From the NCBI GenBank assembly GCA_010909165.1, contig VJWM01000368.1, positions 1-33,123 on the forward strand: a DNA stretch of 33,123 bases, in the 5' to 3' direction. The stretch's first letter is position 1. Every line of letters begins with the position of its first letter. Below the pieces are notes generated by a model that ran no database searches, had not been told where the DNA came from, and saw nothing but the letters and a program-made list of their open reading frames with translations. The position numbers were made by a program, and so were the translations under genes. Below are positions 1 to 8,298 of this stretch, piece by piece. The stretch is from Anthoceros angustus. Taxonomy: Eukaryota; Streptophyta; Anthocerotopsida; Anthocerotales; Anthocerotaceae.

Positions 1-372
1 CAAAGCCAAGCTTTTATCAAGCTCTTCTTTGACGGTGAATGGAAGGTCATCCAGGGAGAAAGACTGCTCGGCTCTTCAGAGCTAGGTCTTCTTCTGCCCG
101 TCCTGAAAATGCTTTTTGCTGGGGCATTACAGCTCTTTTTCTTTCGGTAGTCATAGGCCGATTGTCTTGTAATCTTTCCAAGTGGTGATGATTATATCGT
201 CGTATCCATTTCTGAATAGTACTTGTACTATATCCCAGAGCTTTCCTATCTGATAAGCGCTTTCTTCCATCGCCATGGCTATGGCTCTTAATGGGTGGCT
301 GTATCTAGCAGATGGTTGCCTCTTTGCCAGGGCGTTTAGCTCCTCGATTGTATGATAAGCAGCTACAAACAT
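1..372 (-). CDS. IS630-like transposase, N-terminal part, cut by window edge
   Basis: The minus-strand reading begins at an ATG at 372, which sits just after a purine-rich GGAGGAGG ribosome-binding site. A longer reading from a TTG at 408 is possible but less well placed. The first ~45 residues (MFVAAYHTIEELNALAKRQ...) lead into a helix-turn-helix after a one-base shift near 225, where ALGYSTSTIQKWIRRYN is readable. This is the N-terminal DNA-binding layout of IS630/Tc1-type transposases. Further shifts follow between 150 and 60. A readable stretch (DLPFTVKEELDKSLAL) reaches the left edge, so the catalytic DDE domain lies outside the window. No terminal inverted repeat is visible on the right side. 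Family assignment rests on the HTH pattern and linker only. Confidence 0.55.
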
Positions 373-532
373 GGGTGCCTCCTCCTTCTTCCATACCTTT
401 TCATTCAATTATCCTCCTTATTAAAATTTAGTAAAAGACAGTTTGTATCCTTAAACTTTATGGTTGGCAAAGTTTTTTAATCATAAGCATTCTTCATTCT
501 TTTGCGCGGAGTTATTAACAACGCTAAAGTTC

Positions 533-554
533 CTAAAACGGAAGTTCCATTTTT
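533..554. repeat. Left target duplication and terminal inverted repeat of IS1634 element
   Basis: CTAAAA (533-538) followed by the inverted repeat from 539. The repeat matches the reverse complement of the right end ending at 2353 for 16 bases without mismatch. Confidence 0.85.
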
Positions 555-2353
555 TTAAACCAATCAGTAGTAAACAAGGTTTTGATTGTTAAAACTTATG
601 TTTGTTTCGACGCTTTTTCTAGTGACTACATGTGCATGATTCTTTGGCAAAACTTTTGGTAACTCTATCTTTAAAGCCTCAAGCATTTGTCTATTTTGGT
701 GACGTGGTTCTGGAATTTGCTGAAAACTTAAGCCTTCATTTAACGTCCATTCTATTAGCGTTAATGTAGATAAACTGCGCAACCCTCTTCTACTGTTAAA
801 TAAAGGTCCTTCCAGGCTTTATCAAGCTCTCGGATAATCATGTAGGCTAACATTACAACCAAAACATGGCCCCTTGTACTTTCTTCTGAACGTACATAGA
901 CTGGCTGTATTTCAAGATCGCTTTTACTGTTCTAAAAGCTGATTCTACCCTAGCTAAATCTTTGTAACGGTCATGTATCTCTTGCATACTCACTTCGTGA
1001 GCTAGATCGGTTTTAATTACATAGCAGCCATCTAGCTTAGCATCTCCTGCTAACATTTCTTGATTAAGGCATAACGATAAGCTTCTATCTTGTGCGCTAA
1101 CTGTTACACAGCTTTTAAGTGCTAAACGCTCAATTTTAGCCTTAATTTTCTTTAGCGCTACTTCCATGTGTGCTTTGGGATGAGCCTGCAAATAGGCATT
1201 TTGCATAGCAACCAATTTCTCTATGCTAGCTAGCTAAGACGAGAATGAGCGATTTCTTGGGCGCACAGGATTGCGTCTAAGAATATATCTTATCCATTTT
1301 CTTTGACTTCAACCAAGTTTTCATCAAATAGGGTATATTCACACCTTTTTTCATTAAAGTCTCTATCTGGGCTTTTGTCAGAGCGGTAATATAATGAAAA
1401 CCATGCGCTTGCAAGTTCTCGATCTGCCCGCTTTTAATCATTCCTCTATCGCCTACAAAAGTGACCTTTTCGCAGTTAAAGCGTTCTTTAGCTTTTTGAT
1501 TTGGGCATGAAAAGTAGAGTGTCTTGCGTATGACCTTTAAATACTTCTGCCGATACAGGTGCACCTCAGCTGAACTCCGATAACAATTTGTTTTTACCTT
1601 TCTTTTGTCTCGGTTGTAACCCCAAGCGGCAAGCTCATTTTTTCGCCTTCTAAATAGGAGCTAGTGACATCATACAAAAATAAGTGAGGAGCTTTCTTGG
1701 GAAACTTTTAGTAAACAATCGATCTTCGATAGAGGCTTGGTTTTGGCATAACCACAAAAGATTTTATAAAGATCTTCTTCATTAAAGCCTTCTTGCAGAT
1801 CAATGACCGGAGCAATAGCATAGGTTTTGCCAGCCTGACTGCAGAAAGTCTTGAGCCTTGCTCCAATACGCGTGCCAGCACTTGCCATAACGCGAGCTGA
1901 CCTTCTCGGTTGTTGCCAAGAGCATCCACAATTCCTAAACGTTTAGCCATTTGGTAGATCACCCATACGCCACCAATAGATAGACCTTCTTGCATTGTGG
2001 CTTCACGGCAAGAGGCTAAGGCTTGAGATTACCTTTGTATTTTAAAGCTAACTCGATAGCAGTAATTTTCTTCGGTTGTGCAATTGGATAGATTACCAAC
2101 CGTACGTTTTTGACGGTTTTGCCTTCTCTGTAGGATTCGCGTAGCAAAATCGTTTCATAAACTTTACCAGCAGCTGATTTGAATTTTGATCTTACTATAT
2201 GCATACCTACATAAATACACTAGTAATCATATTTATGTAAATACTAAAACACATTTCAATAAATTTTTGGTGACTACAAATTTTTATAAAAAGCTGTAAG
2301 CCTCTAATAATAAAACAATTAACCGCTTTAACTTTATAAAAATGGAACTTCCG
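539..2353 (-). mobile_element. IS1634-family insertion sequence, complete ends
   Basis: An 1815-bp element bounded by near-perfect terminal inverted repeats. Both ends read CGGAAGTTCCATTTTT (16 of 16 identical) and then diverge. The hexamer CTAAAA is present directly outside both ends (533-538 and 2354-2359), as expected for a target-site duplication of the size IS1634 elements make. The single transposase gene fills the element. Intact ends and duplication suggest a fairly recent insertion that has not rearranged. The reading frame is broken many times in this sequence, in the same manner as the housekeeping genes, so the element may be intact in reality. Confidence 0.85.
564..2204 (-). CDS. 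IS1634-family transposase, frame broken
   Basis: Reading from the ATG at 2204, the pieces line up in the family order. First comes the short N-terminal strand region (MHIVRSKF...YETILLRESYREGK). Then a conserved block contains ALWQVLARVLEQGSRLSAVRLA. Next is the first catalytic-region block, YDVTSSYLEGEKNELAAWGYNR, and then the second acidic strand, VTFVGDRGMI, about two thirds in. The C-terminal block RVESAFRTVKAILKYSQSMYVQ carries the final catalytic glutamate (VESAFR). The gene ends at 564, 25 bases inside the left inverted repeat. Span is about 547 codons, normal for IS1634. At least six shifts separate the pieces (for example near 1990, 1890-1700, 1565, 1270, 850 and 785). It mobilises the surrounding element by DDE chemistry. 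Confidence 0.8.
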
Positions 2354-2359
2354 CTAAAA
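2338..2359. repeat. Right terminal inverted repeat and target duplication of IS1634 element
   Basis: The inverted repeat ends ...TGGAACTTCCG at 2353 and is followed by CTAAAA at 2354-2359, the second copy of the flanking hexamer. Confidence 0.85.
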
Positions 2360-2616
2360 TATAAAGAGTAAAAGCAAGAGCAAAGAGAAAGGTTTAAAAA
2401 TTTTTTGCTTGGGACAGGGAGTAGTAAGTTATCAAAATAGCTGAAGCCTTTCCTAAGCCTTACACCTAAAGTTGTGGTATGTTTATGGGAGAGTCGGGGA
2501 GTTTGTTCTCTCCTAGGTTTTATGGCTTTCTAACCAGGAAAGGAAATCCGACTTTAATCCATCTTTAAGAAGAGACGCATAAAAGATAAGAGCTCTGAAA
2601 ATTATATGGTAAACTC

Positions 2617-3779
2617 TCAAATTAGGTTAATAATAAAGGCCTGCGAGTAGATGGAGCGCGATGAAACCTCATCCCAAAAGGATGAAGATTTAAGTTCTTC
2701 CATGAGATAAACTTTAGAGCTATCCTCTTTGTCTTGCCTTTGAAGGTAAAATCCTGTGAAACCATGGAGTTGCGCATCTGCTAGATGATTCACCTCAGGA
2801 GTTCTTATACTTGCAAACAAGCGGGCAGCTGCACTCTCTACTTTAAATTGAGTATAGTCACTCCACTTGTTTCTTAATACAGGAGTTACAAGAAGTCCTC
2901 CCTTTGGCCTGAGGTTCAAGGGGCGTTAAGCTAACTGAGAGTCTCTCTTTAATTTTTTGAGCCAACTTGTCGGCAGAGCCAGGAAAATAGCTAAGGAAAA
3001 GTGAGGGCTCAATCATTTCTACTTCCACCACGGCTAACGCAGAACCTTTCTTGATCGTCTACCTAGCATGTAAATAAGGTTGTTCAGTAGCAAAGATTTT
3101 TAACTTCGTTGATCCAAGTAGGTGGAGTAACTGGTTGAACGGAGCCTCCATGTGCGCTTTGTACTAAAATTGCCCATCTGCCGGTTTTTAACACACAATG
3201 GATAAACTCTTCTTCGAAGAAGATAAAGGACCATTCGCCTTCTGTCATGATTTCTTTCATAAAGGTTGAACTATTAAGTCATAAGGATAACCTTCAAAGT
3301 GAGCTTGCATTTCTTGGACAGTAGAAGAATTAAATCAAGTGTGATCTCCACTAGCAGAAATACTAGGTTTTATCGCATTCTTCCCATCCATATTTTTCTA
3401 AAAGGTTGGGTAAATTTTTAAATCTTTAGAAGATAAATAAATACTATCAATGACCTTAACTCCTTTCTCTGCTAGCTTTTTAAATAAACTTTTGAAGCAT
3501 TCAACAGATGGTGCTAAGGGGTTAAAAGTGGGATTCCTTGTTTTCAATATTGCCTAAGGTTTGCAAGAAAAAGTTAAACTTATCGGTATGATAGTCCCAA
3601 GTAGAAAAACTAACACTTTGATAGTCTTTCCAATTGTTTTGAGGATCATCCCAAATCACTGAGCGAGCATCTATTTGCTGTTTTGCAAGGCTCTTATTAA
3701 TAAATTATCATCTTCTTGATTCGGAGCAATTGCTACTTGTGAGCAAAGCAAGGCTAGCTAAGAGAGTCGTTAAAATCAT
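2617..3779 (-). CDS. ATP-grasp domain protein with C-terminal extension, frame broken
   Basis: Minus-strand pieces from 3779 down read in the order of small ATP-grasp proteins of the RimK/glutathione-synthetase-like fold. The N-terminal domain shows IDARSVIWDDPQNNWKDY and FSTWDYHTDKFNFFL. The ATP-binding part shows YDLIVQP, EGEWSFIFFEEEFIHCVLK, PVTPPTWINE and VEVEMIEPSLFLSYFPGSA. The last motif holds the metal-binding acidic residues (E-x-E...EP). Substrate cannot be told from sequence. The ATG at 3779 follows GAGGA and gives a hydrophobic start (MILTTLLASLALL) that is either a signal peptide or the first beta strand of the ATP-grasp fold. About 100 residues follow the usual family end (the piece at 2617-2919). 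They may be an extension or a separate small gene, since a shift lies at the junction near 2915. At least seven shifts or stops occur, so true pseudogenisation cannot be excluded here. Confidence 0.6.
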
Positions 3780-3783
3780 ACAT

Positions 3784-4213
3784 TCCTCAATTTATAAATT
3801 TTATCTAACGTAGGAAGCTAAAAAGATTGTAAGCAATGATAGTTTGTTTTCTATTTAAAATTTTTATAGCTAGTCTTAAATTAAGGCTGGCTATCCTTAG
3901 GTAAAAATAAATTAATCATTGATGTCCAAACAAAGGCTCTGGGAGAGAGCTTAAGTTATCTATCCTAACCCTTACGACCGAGCGTATAGAGCTGCCTCTT
4001 TCAAAGCAGTGTTTTGCTTTAATATTTTTATTTATTAATTTATTAATTGTTCTGCGCTTTATTTTAAAGAGACCATAGAAAATAGTGAGTGAGGATAGGC
4101 AAAATGGATTTTATACAGGCAGATCGCCAAAAGTACTGGAAAGGTGAGGTAAGAAGAACTTGATCAAAAACTTGCGTAAAAGGTACTAATCCGAATTAGC
4201 TGCTTAAAAATTC
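3784..4213. other. A+T-rich intergenic stretch
   Basis: No coding pattern supported on either strand. It holds a 14-bp-arm inverted repeat at 3866-3894 and otherwise only A+T-rich sequence and very short frames, such as a 19-codon frame from 4104. Confidence 0.5.
3866..3894. repeat. Inverted repeat, 14-base arms
   Basis: ATAGCTAGTCTTAA and TTAAGGCTGGCTAT pair across one base. The two imperfect positions are G.U pairs in RNA. It lies upstream of the ATP-grasp gene and is not followed by a T run on the plus strand. On the minus strand it is followed by A/T-rich sequence. Function unknown. Confidence 0.45.
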
Positions 4214-4245
4214 TTGAAAATGTATCCCATAAGATACAATAAGGA
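4214..4245 (+). promoter_or_regulatory. Promoter and operator-like repeat of the toxin-antitoxin pair
   Basis: TTGAAA (4214-4219) and TACAAT (4235-4240) are spaced 15 bases apart. A perfect inverted repeat, TGTATC-N6-GATACA (4221-4238), fills the spacer and overlaps the -10. AAGGA follows, ahead of the ATG at 4249. An inverted repeat inside the promoter is the usual site where a HigA-like antitoxin, alone or with its toxin, represses its own operon. Binding here is inference. Confidence 0.5.
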
Positions 4246-4248
4246 TAT

Positions 4249-4571
4249 ATGGAAGGAATAGAAATCGAATTACACGAAACAGCAAATGGTAAGCAACCCT
4301 TTGAAATCTGGATCAAGGATATCAAAGAAATCCATACACGGGCCAAAATCCTGACACGGCTTGATCGCTTAAGGCTGGGGACTTCGGCGATTGCAAAACC
4401 TTACAAAGGGGTTTGCGAGCTTAGAATTCATTACGGACCCGGATTATTACGGAAAGATTGGGAATAAAGTCATTTTGCTTCTTTGTGGCGGTGATAAAAG
4501 CTCCCAAGAAAGGGATATTGCTAAAAGCAAAAGATTATCAATTAAGAGAGTTAGATCATGGCAAGAAGTAA
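4249..4571 (+). CDS. higB: RelE/HigB-like toxin (phage Gp49-like family), frame broken
   Basis: First gene of a two-gene addiction module. The family is a small ribonuclease-type toxin of the RelE/ParE superfamily (Gp49-like, PF05973) that typically cleaves mRNA at the ribosome. Visible signs are the N-terminal WIKDI and RAKILTRLDRLRLG region, the later ELRIHYGPG motif, and a C-terminal VILLLCGGDKSSQ strand. The order and span (about 107 codons) are normal for the family. The frame is interrupted at least twice, between 4376 and 4470, at the centre of the domain. The stop at 4569-4571 overlaps the antitoxin start by 14 bases, the common arrangement in this module type. If the breaks are real the toxin is dead; if they are assembly errors it is probably active. 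Confidence 0.7.
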
Positions 4572-4867
4572 AAATATCAAAATTTCTGCTCAAGCACTTA
4601 AAGGATCACGATGAAGCTGTTGCATACCCTAAATGCTGCGCTAGAAGAAAGCCTTAAAGGCGGTGAGGAATCACAACATCTTTTTAATGGCTCTACGTAA
4701 CGTCGCAGAAGCTCAAGGCGGCGTTGGCGCATTGGCTAAAAGCTCATGTAGGCCGTGAAAGCCTCTACAAAACCCTTTCAGGAGCCGGTAATCCTAAATG
4801 GCACACGCTTGTTTCATTATGTAGCAATGGAATTGAACTTGAGATTAAGTTAGACTATGAAGATTGA
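4558..4867 (+). CDS. higA: HigA-like antitoxin with helix-turn-helix
   Basis: Starts at the ATG at 4558 inside the end of the toxin gene and spans about 103 codons. The N-terminal stretch (ISAQALK) leads into the addiction-module antidote pattern. Further on, GGVGALAK...AHVGRESLYKTLS and NPKWHTLVSLC form the lambda-repressor-like helix-turn-helix, followed by a short acidic tail. The protein should neutralise the toxin and repress the operon through the inverted repeat at 4221-4238. Two or three one-base shifts interrupt it (about 4612-4690 and 4735). The helix-turn-helix is readable with one shift. Confidence 0.7.
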
Positions 4868-4928
4868 CATCGACGTTTTCAAGCTTCATTAAAAATAAAA
4901 TTTTCATGGGGATACCTTAAGAGAGTAG

Positions 4929-5016
4929 TTAACGCGAGTTATCAGATAAGGAAATAGTTTAAGGCATGATTTGAAGCAGCCTTAGATTGTTTTCCTTATC
5001 CGATAACTCGCGTTAA
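4929..5016. repeat. 26-bp inverted repeat with 36-bp spacer
   Basis: The left arm at 4929-4954 begins TTAACGCGAGTTATC. The right arm at 4991-5016 is its reverse complement, with 25 of 26 positions matching. Arms this long are more like the ends of a miniature inverted-repeat element or the stump of an IS than a terminator, and no T run follows. It begins 61 bases after the antitoxin stop. Confidence 0.6.
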
Positions 5017-5111
5017 TGAGATATCAATGCCTAGGGCCATCAATCTAACCTCTAATCTCATTAGGTGTTGATGGTAAAGGATATTATCGAGGGAACTAAA
5101 ATAAGAGTTAT

Positions 5112-5306
5112 ATGAACCAACAAGCCATTATTGCTAGATACCTCTTGAAAACGTGAATGGAGTATGAAGTTCCTCATGCGTTAGATGTTGCCATTTCTAA
5201 TTTTATGTACTACCTTCGCTTTAAGAAACATCTGTTTTCTAATAATTCTTTGTCCTACACTCTGCCAAGAAAAAGAGTAATGGCTATCGAGGCCTGGTCA
5301 TTTTGA
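5112..5306 (+). CDS. Possible small ORF with one in-frame stop
   Basis: A 65-codon frame from ATG 5112, interrupted by a single in-frame TGA at 5154-5156 that is immediately followed by ATG 5157. From 5157 it is open for 49 codons to TGA 5304. No family recognised. The composition (VPHALDVAISNFMYYLRFKK) is plausible for a protein, but there is no convincing ribosome-binding site. It ends inside the hairpin cluster that begins at 5293. Chance is a real alternative. Confidence 0.25.
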
Positions 5307-5388
5307 CCGGCGCGTAGTTATTAGTTTGTCGCTAGTTGTGGGCTGCTATTTCTACGCCGGCCTTGCTGTAGAGGTCGGCTTTTCTTTT
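5293..5388 (+). terminator. G+C-rich hairpin cluster ending in an intrinsic terminator
   Basis: The terminator stem is GCCGGCC (5356-5362) with GGTCGGC (5373-5379), a 10-base loop, then TTTTCTTTT. An upstream segment, CCGGCGCGTAG (5307-5317), can instead pair with CTACGCCGG (5352-5360) with one bulged base. This uses the same bases as the left arm of the terminator, so the two folds exclude each other. A third small hairpin (GGTC/GACC, 5296-5308) precedes them. The stretch is far richer in G+C than its surroundings. Terminator is well supported; an attenuator-like switch is inference. Confidence 0.5.
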
Positions 5389-5734
5389 AGCTCTAGGAAT
5401 GAGAGGTACGGCGGCGCAATGGAAATTCTGCTGCTAGGGGAACGTGAAAACTGGCCATTAATAAAAGGCTTTATTTTTCTTGGGAAGTAGGATTAAAAAT
5501 AACAAGAGCTAGCGCTTATCCTCTTATACTCAATAGCCGTTTTTATCGCTTTGGGGTAACGTCTCTTGATAGGCATAAGATAAAATTCTCAAATAAGACA
5601 GCCTTTGATTGATTTAAAAGCTTATCCATTTATTTTCAAATGCCATTCATCATGCTTGAATGTTGAAATATTATTTTAATAGCATTTATTTCAAACCCTC
5701 TCTAATATGATCGTTGATGAATATAGAAAAAGAA
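5389..5734. other. Stretch without a supported gene
   Basis: Only a frame of about 54 codons without a start codon (5447-5612, containing LILNSRFYRFGVTSLDRHK) stands out. It may be the remnant of something, but I recognise no family. The rest is A+T-rich. Confidence 0.35.
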
Positions 5735-7975
5735 ATTTAAAGTCCTTACATATAAAAAGGTAGCGAAATGAAAATTTAGATAAAGAGGTTAAACAAATGA
5801 ACCCTTTGCATCCAAATCCTCTGTTTTATTTCCTGTATTTAAGACTCTTTCTTGGTTTAGAGAAGAAACAAATATTTATTCCGAGATCGCAGTCAAGATT
5901 TCTCAAAATTGGGAGCCTCGATCTATGTCAAGCAGAGGAGTTTGCCAAGAATGGAAGCAACTGATTCAAGCAAGTAACTTATGGAAAAGCTCTATTTCCA
6001 AGAAGCTAGCAAAGTTTCCTCGTCAGAAAAAGAATCCGCTATAGGTACACTCCTTCGGAAATATTGTTAAAATTTTTTCCTTTTGCCTGTTAAAGAACTT
6101 GTCTTAGCCAGCAGGTATGCAAGAGCTGGTATGAATTAGGCAGAAACTGCACTTTGGAAATGTTTACTTGGGAAAACTTATCCTACTTTATCTGCTATAC
6201 TCGAGACGATGAAAATCTCTCCCAAAGATCTAATTGTGGCTCAATACAATATAGAAGCTAATCGTGTGCAAATTATTGATTTACTTCCTATGGCATTGGA
6301 AAAAGGATATAATAAAACTCGCAAGCAGCGTTTTCTTCTAATGGTAAGCATGTAATTATTTTAATAATGACCTACTTACCCTTCCTTGGGACATTGCTCG
6401 TGACATTGTTAGCCTTTGGGATGCTAATACGGGAAAATGTCTACAGGTTTGGGAGGAATTACTTGGAGCAAAGATCTATTTCTTTTCTTCAGGTAGCCAG
6501 TGGCTAATTATCAATAGATCTAAGTCCATTAGTCTTTGGAATGCCAACACAGGAGAATGTCTAAAAGCCATAGAAGAAGACCCATTGGGCTGACAAGTAT
6601 TCTTTTCTCCAAATAAGGAACGGCTAGTTACCTGGGGTAGCTCCATTTGCCTTTGGGATGCTAAAACGGGAGAATGCTCTACAGGCTTTAGAAAGACGGG
6701 AATAGAACATCGGAGTTCACAAACACCTTTTCTCCGGATGGCAAGTGGCTGTTTATCGATAGCTCTAAATCCGTTAGCCTTTGGGATGCTAAAACTGGGC
6801 AATGCCTACACACTTTGGAAAAACTGGATAAAAAAAGCCTGTTCACAGAATATCTTTTTCTCCAGATAGCGCGTTGCTAGTTATCACTAGTAATGAATCC
6901 ATTAGCCTTTGGAGTGCTAACACTGGGGCGTGCTTGTTTGGGATGAAATCAGTGAGGTAAGCTCAGTAACTTTTCACCAGATAGCCAGCAAATAGTTATC
7001 GACGACTATGAATTCATCTGCCTTTGGGATCTTAAAACTAGAGAATGGGTCTGCACTTTGGATGAATGCGGGATGCCTCCATCATATCTTTCAGATGGTC
7101 AGCGCCTAATTATTGAGAATAGGCAGTCTCTTTGCCTTTGGGATGTTAAAGCGGGGGAAAAGCTAAAAACTTTAGATGATAAGCTAGCGGCACACACCAC
7201 GGATAATCCTCTTTTCTCCCGACAACCAGCGGATAATTGCCGATACGGTGGATCTCATTCGCCTTTGGGATGCCAACACAGGAGAATGTCTACAGACTTT
7301 AGAAAAACTGGAAAAAAGAGTGGCTTGCAAAAATATCTTTTTCTTCAAATAGTGAAAAGGTAGTTATTTACCTCATCGACTCCATCCACCTTTGGGATGC
7401 ACAAACAGGGAAATGCCTAAAAATTTGGAAGAGCCTGGAAATTTCAAACAAGCATTTTTTCTCCAAACAGTCAATGGTTAGTTATTTCTGACCCACGTGA
7501 AGTTCAATTGTGGGATGCTCAAACAGGTGAATACTTGCGCCCTTTGGGAAAACACTTCGGATACGGGGATACGAGCCAGCATCCTTTTCTCCTAATGGGG
7601 ACAATTATTGATTGGAATGAAAGTTTTCGATTATTTCCCGCCTTAAAGCGGTAGTTTTCAACCCGCGGAATCTCCAAGAAATCTAGAAAAAGAGAGAGAG
7701 CAAACAATCCAACTGAAAAATTGGTAGCAAAAGATCTAAAAAGGAAAGCCAGAAGTGCTAAAAGCCAAGAAGATAGTAGCACCGTTTCAGCGGCCGTGGA
7801 ACATCTTCCACCTCCTCACCAGAAAAAGGAAAAAGGGGAGTAGAGTTAAGGTTTCTATATTTTAAGCATTTATTTTAAAGGGGTAATAAAGCAAATTTCC
7901 CATCTAGTGCTACAATAATTTGGCTCTTCGGGGGTTTACGTGGTAAAAGGTTTATCTAATACTTAAAGTAGTTAA
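5735..7975 (+). repeat. Tandem duplication, copy A
   Basis: The segment is repeated at 8299-10545 with roughly 90% identity by eye. The repeat includes about 60 bases upstream of the F-box/WD40 gene and about 130 bases after it (shared downstream sequence CTACAATAATTTGGCTCTTC). Similarity begins at AAATTTAAA and ends around AGTAGTTAAAT. Confidence 0.8.
5796..7843 (+). CDS. F-box/WD40-repeat protein, copy A, frame broken
   Basis: The start at ATG 5796 follows a shared upstream segment. The N-terminal ~70 residues resemble an F-box; they are clearer in copy B, and here GVCQEWKQLIQ and LWK are readable at about 5940-5995. A second F-box follows at 6050-6160, with YTPSE, then LLKIF, LPVKEL and CKSWYELG. 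A spacer of about 60 residues leads to ten WD-like repeats about 40 residues apart, each ending LW-[DNS]-x-[KNQ]-[TA]-G-x-C. They lie near 6415, 6537, 6650, 6778, 6905, 7022, 7136, 7260, 7390 and 7512. A basic, Ser/Pro-rich tail ends at TAG 7841. Span is about 682 codons. In eukaryotes the F-box binds Skp1 and the WD40 propeller picks substrates for an SCF ubiquitin ligase. The same order here suggests a host-directed adaptor (inference). At least ten one-base shifts, largely different from those in copy B. Confidence 0.75.
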
Positions 7976-8068
7976 ATCTACATGCCTCAGCAAAAAATAA
8001 TTAGGAAATTTGAAGACTAATCAAGTAATATGTTTTCTTTAAAGGTTCAAACTAAGCGACTAAAAGCT

Positions 8069-8296
8069 ATGCAAATAGATACACAAAACATCGATCATTT
8101 AGGATTAGTGGCTGGAATGTGTGAGGAAATAGGATTAGATTGACCTTATACCAAGCAGTAGGTAGCCAGGCGAAGAATAAGCATCTAACCTATGGGCAAG
8201 CTGTTAAATGTATGATCTTAAATAGATTAGGTTTGTAAGCCGGACGCTTACATGTATTCTGAGTACTTTGAAGACAAGCTCATTGACCATTTGTAA
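8069..8296 (+). pseudogene. Truncated IS1634-type transposase (DUF4277 N-terminus)
   Basis: From ATG 8069 the reading IDTQNIDHLGLVAGMCEEIGL, then LTYGQAVKCMILNRLGF and MYSEYFEDKLIDHL, matches the N-terminal DUF4277 module of a subgroup of IS1634-family transposases. Two or three shifts lie near 8143-8240. The gene stops abruptly at about 8296, where the second copy of the F-box/WD40 repeat unit begins, so the rest of the transposase is missing. It differs from the element at 539-2353, whose transposase has another N-terminus. The remnant marks the junction between the two tandem copies. Confidence 0.65.
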
Positions 8297-8298
8297 AG

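Noticed and set aside
5280-5400. Possible tRNA or other structured RNA gene in the G+C-rich island
   Set aside because: No cloverleaf, T-loop or acceptor pairing could be found; the hairpins fit a terminator arrangement better.
6476-6802. 108-codon minus-strand frame inside F-box/WD40 copy A
   Set aside because: Reverse reading of WD repeats; its periodicity comes from the repeats on the plus strand.
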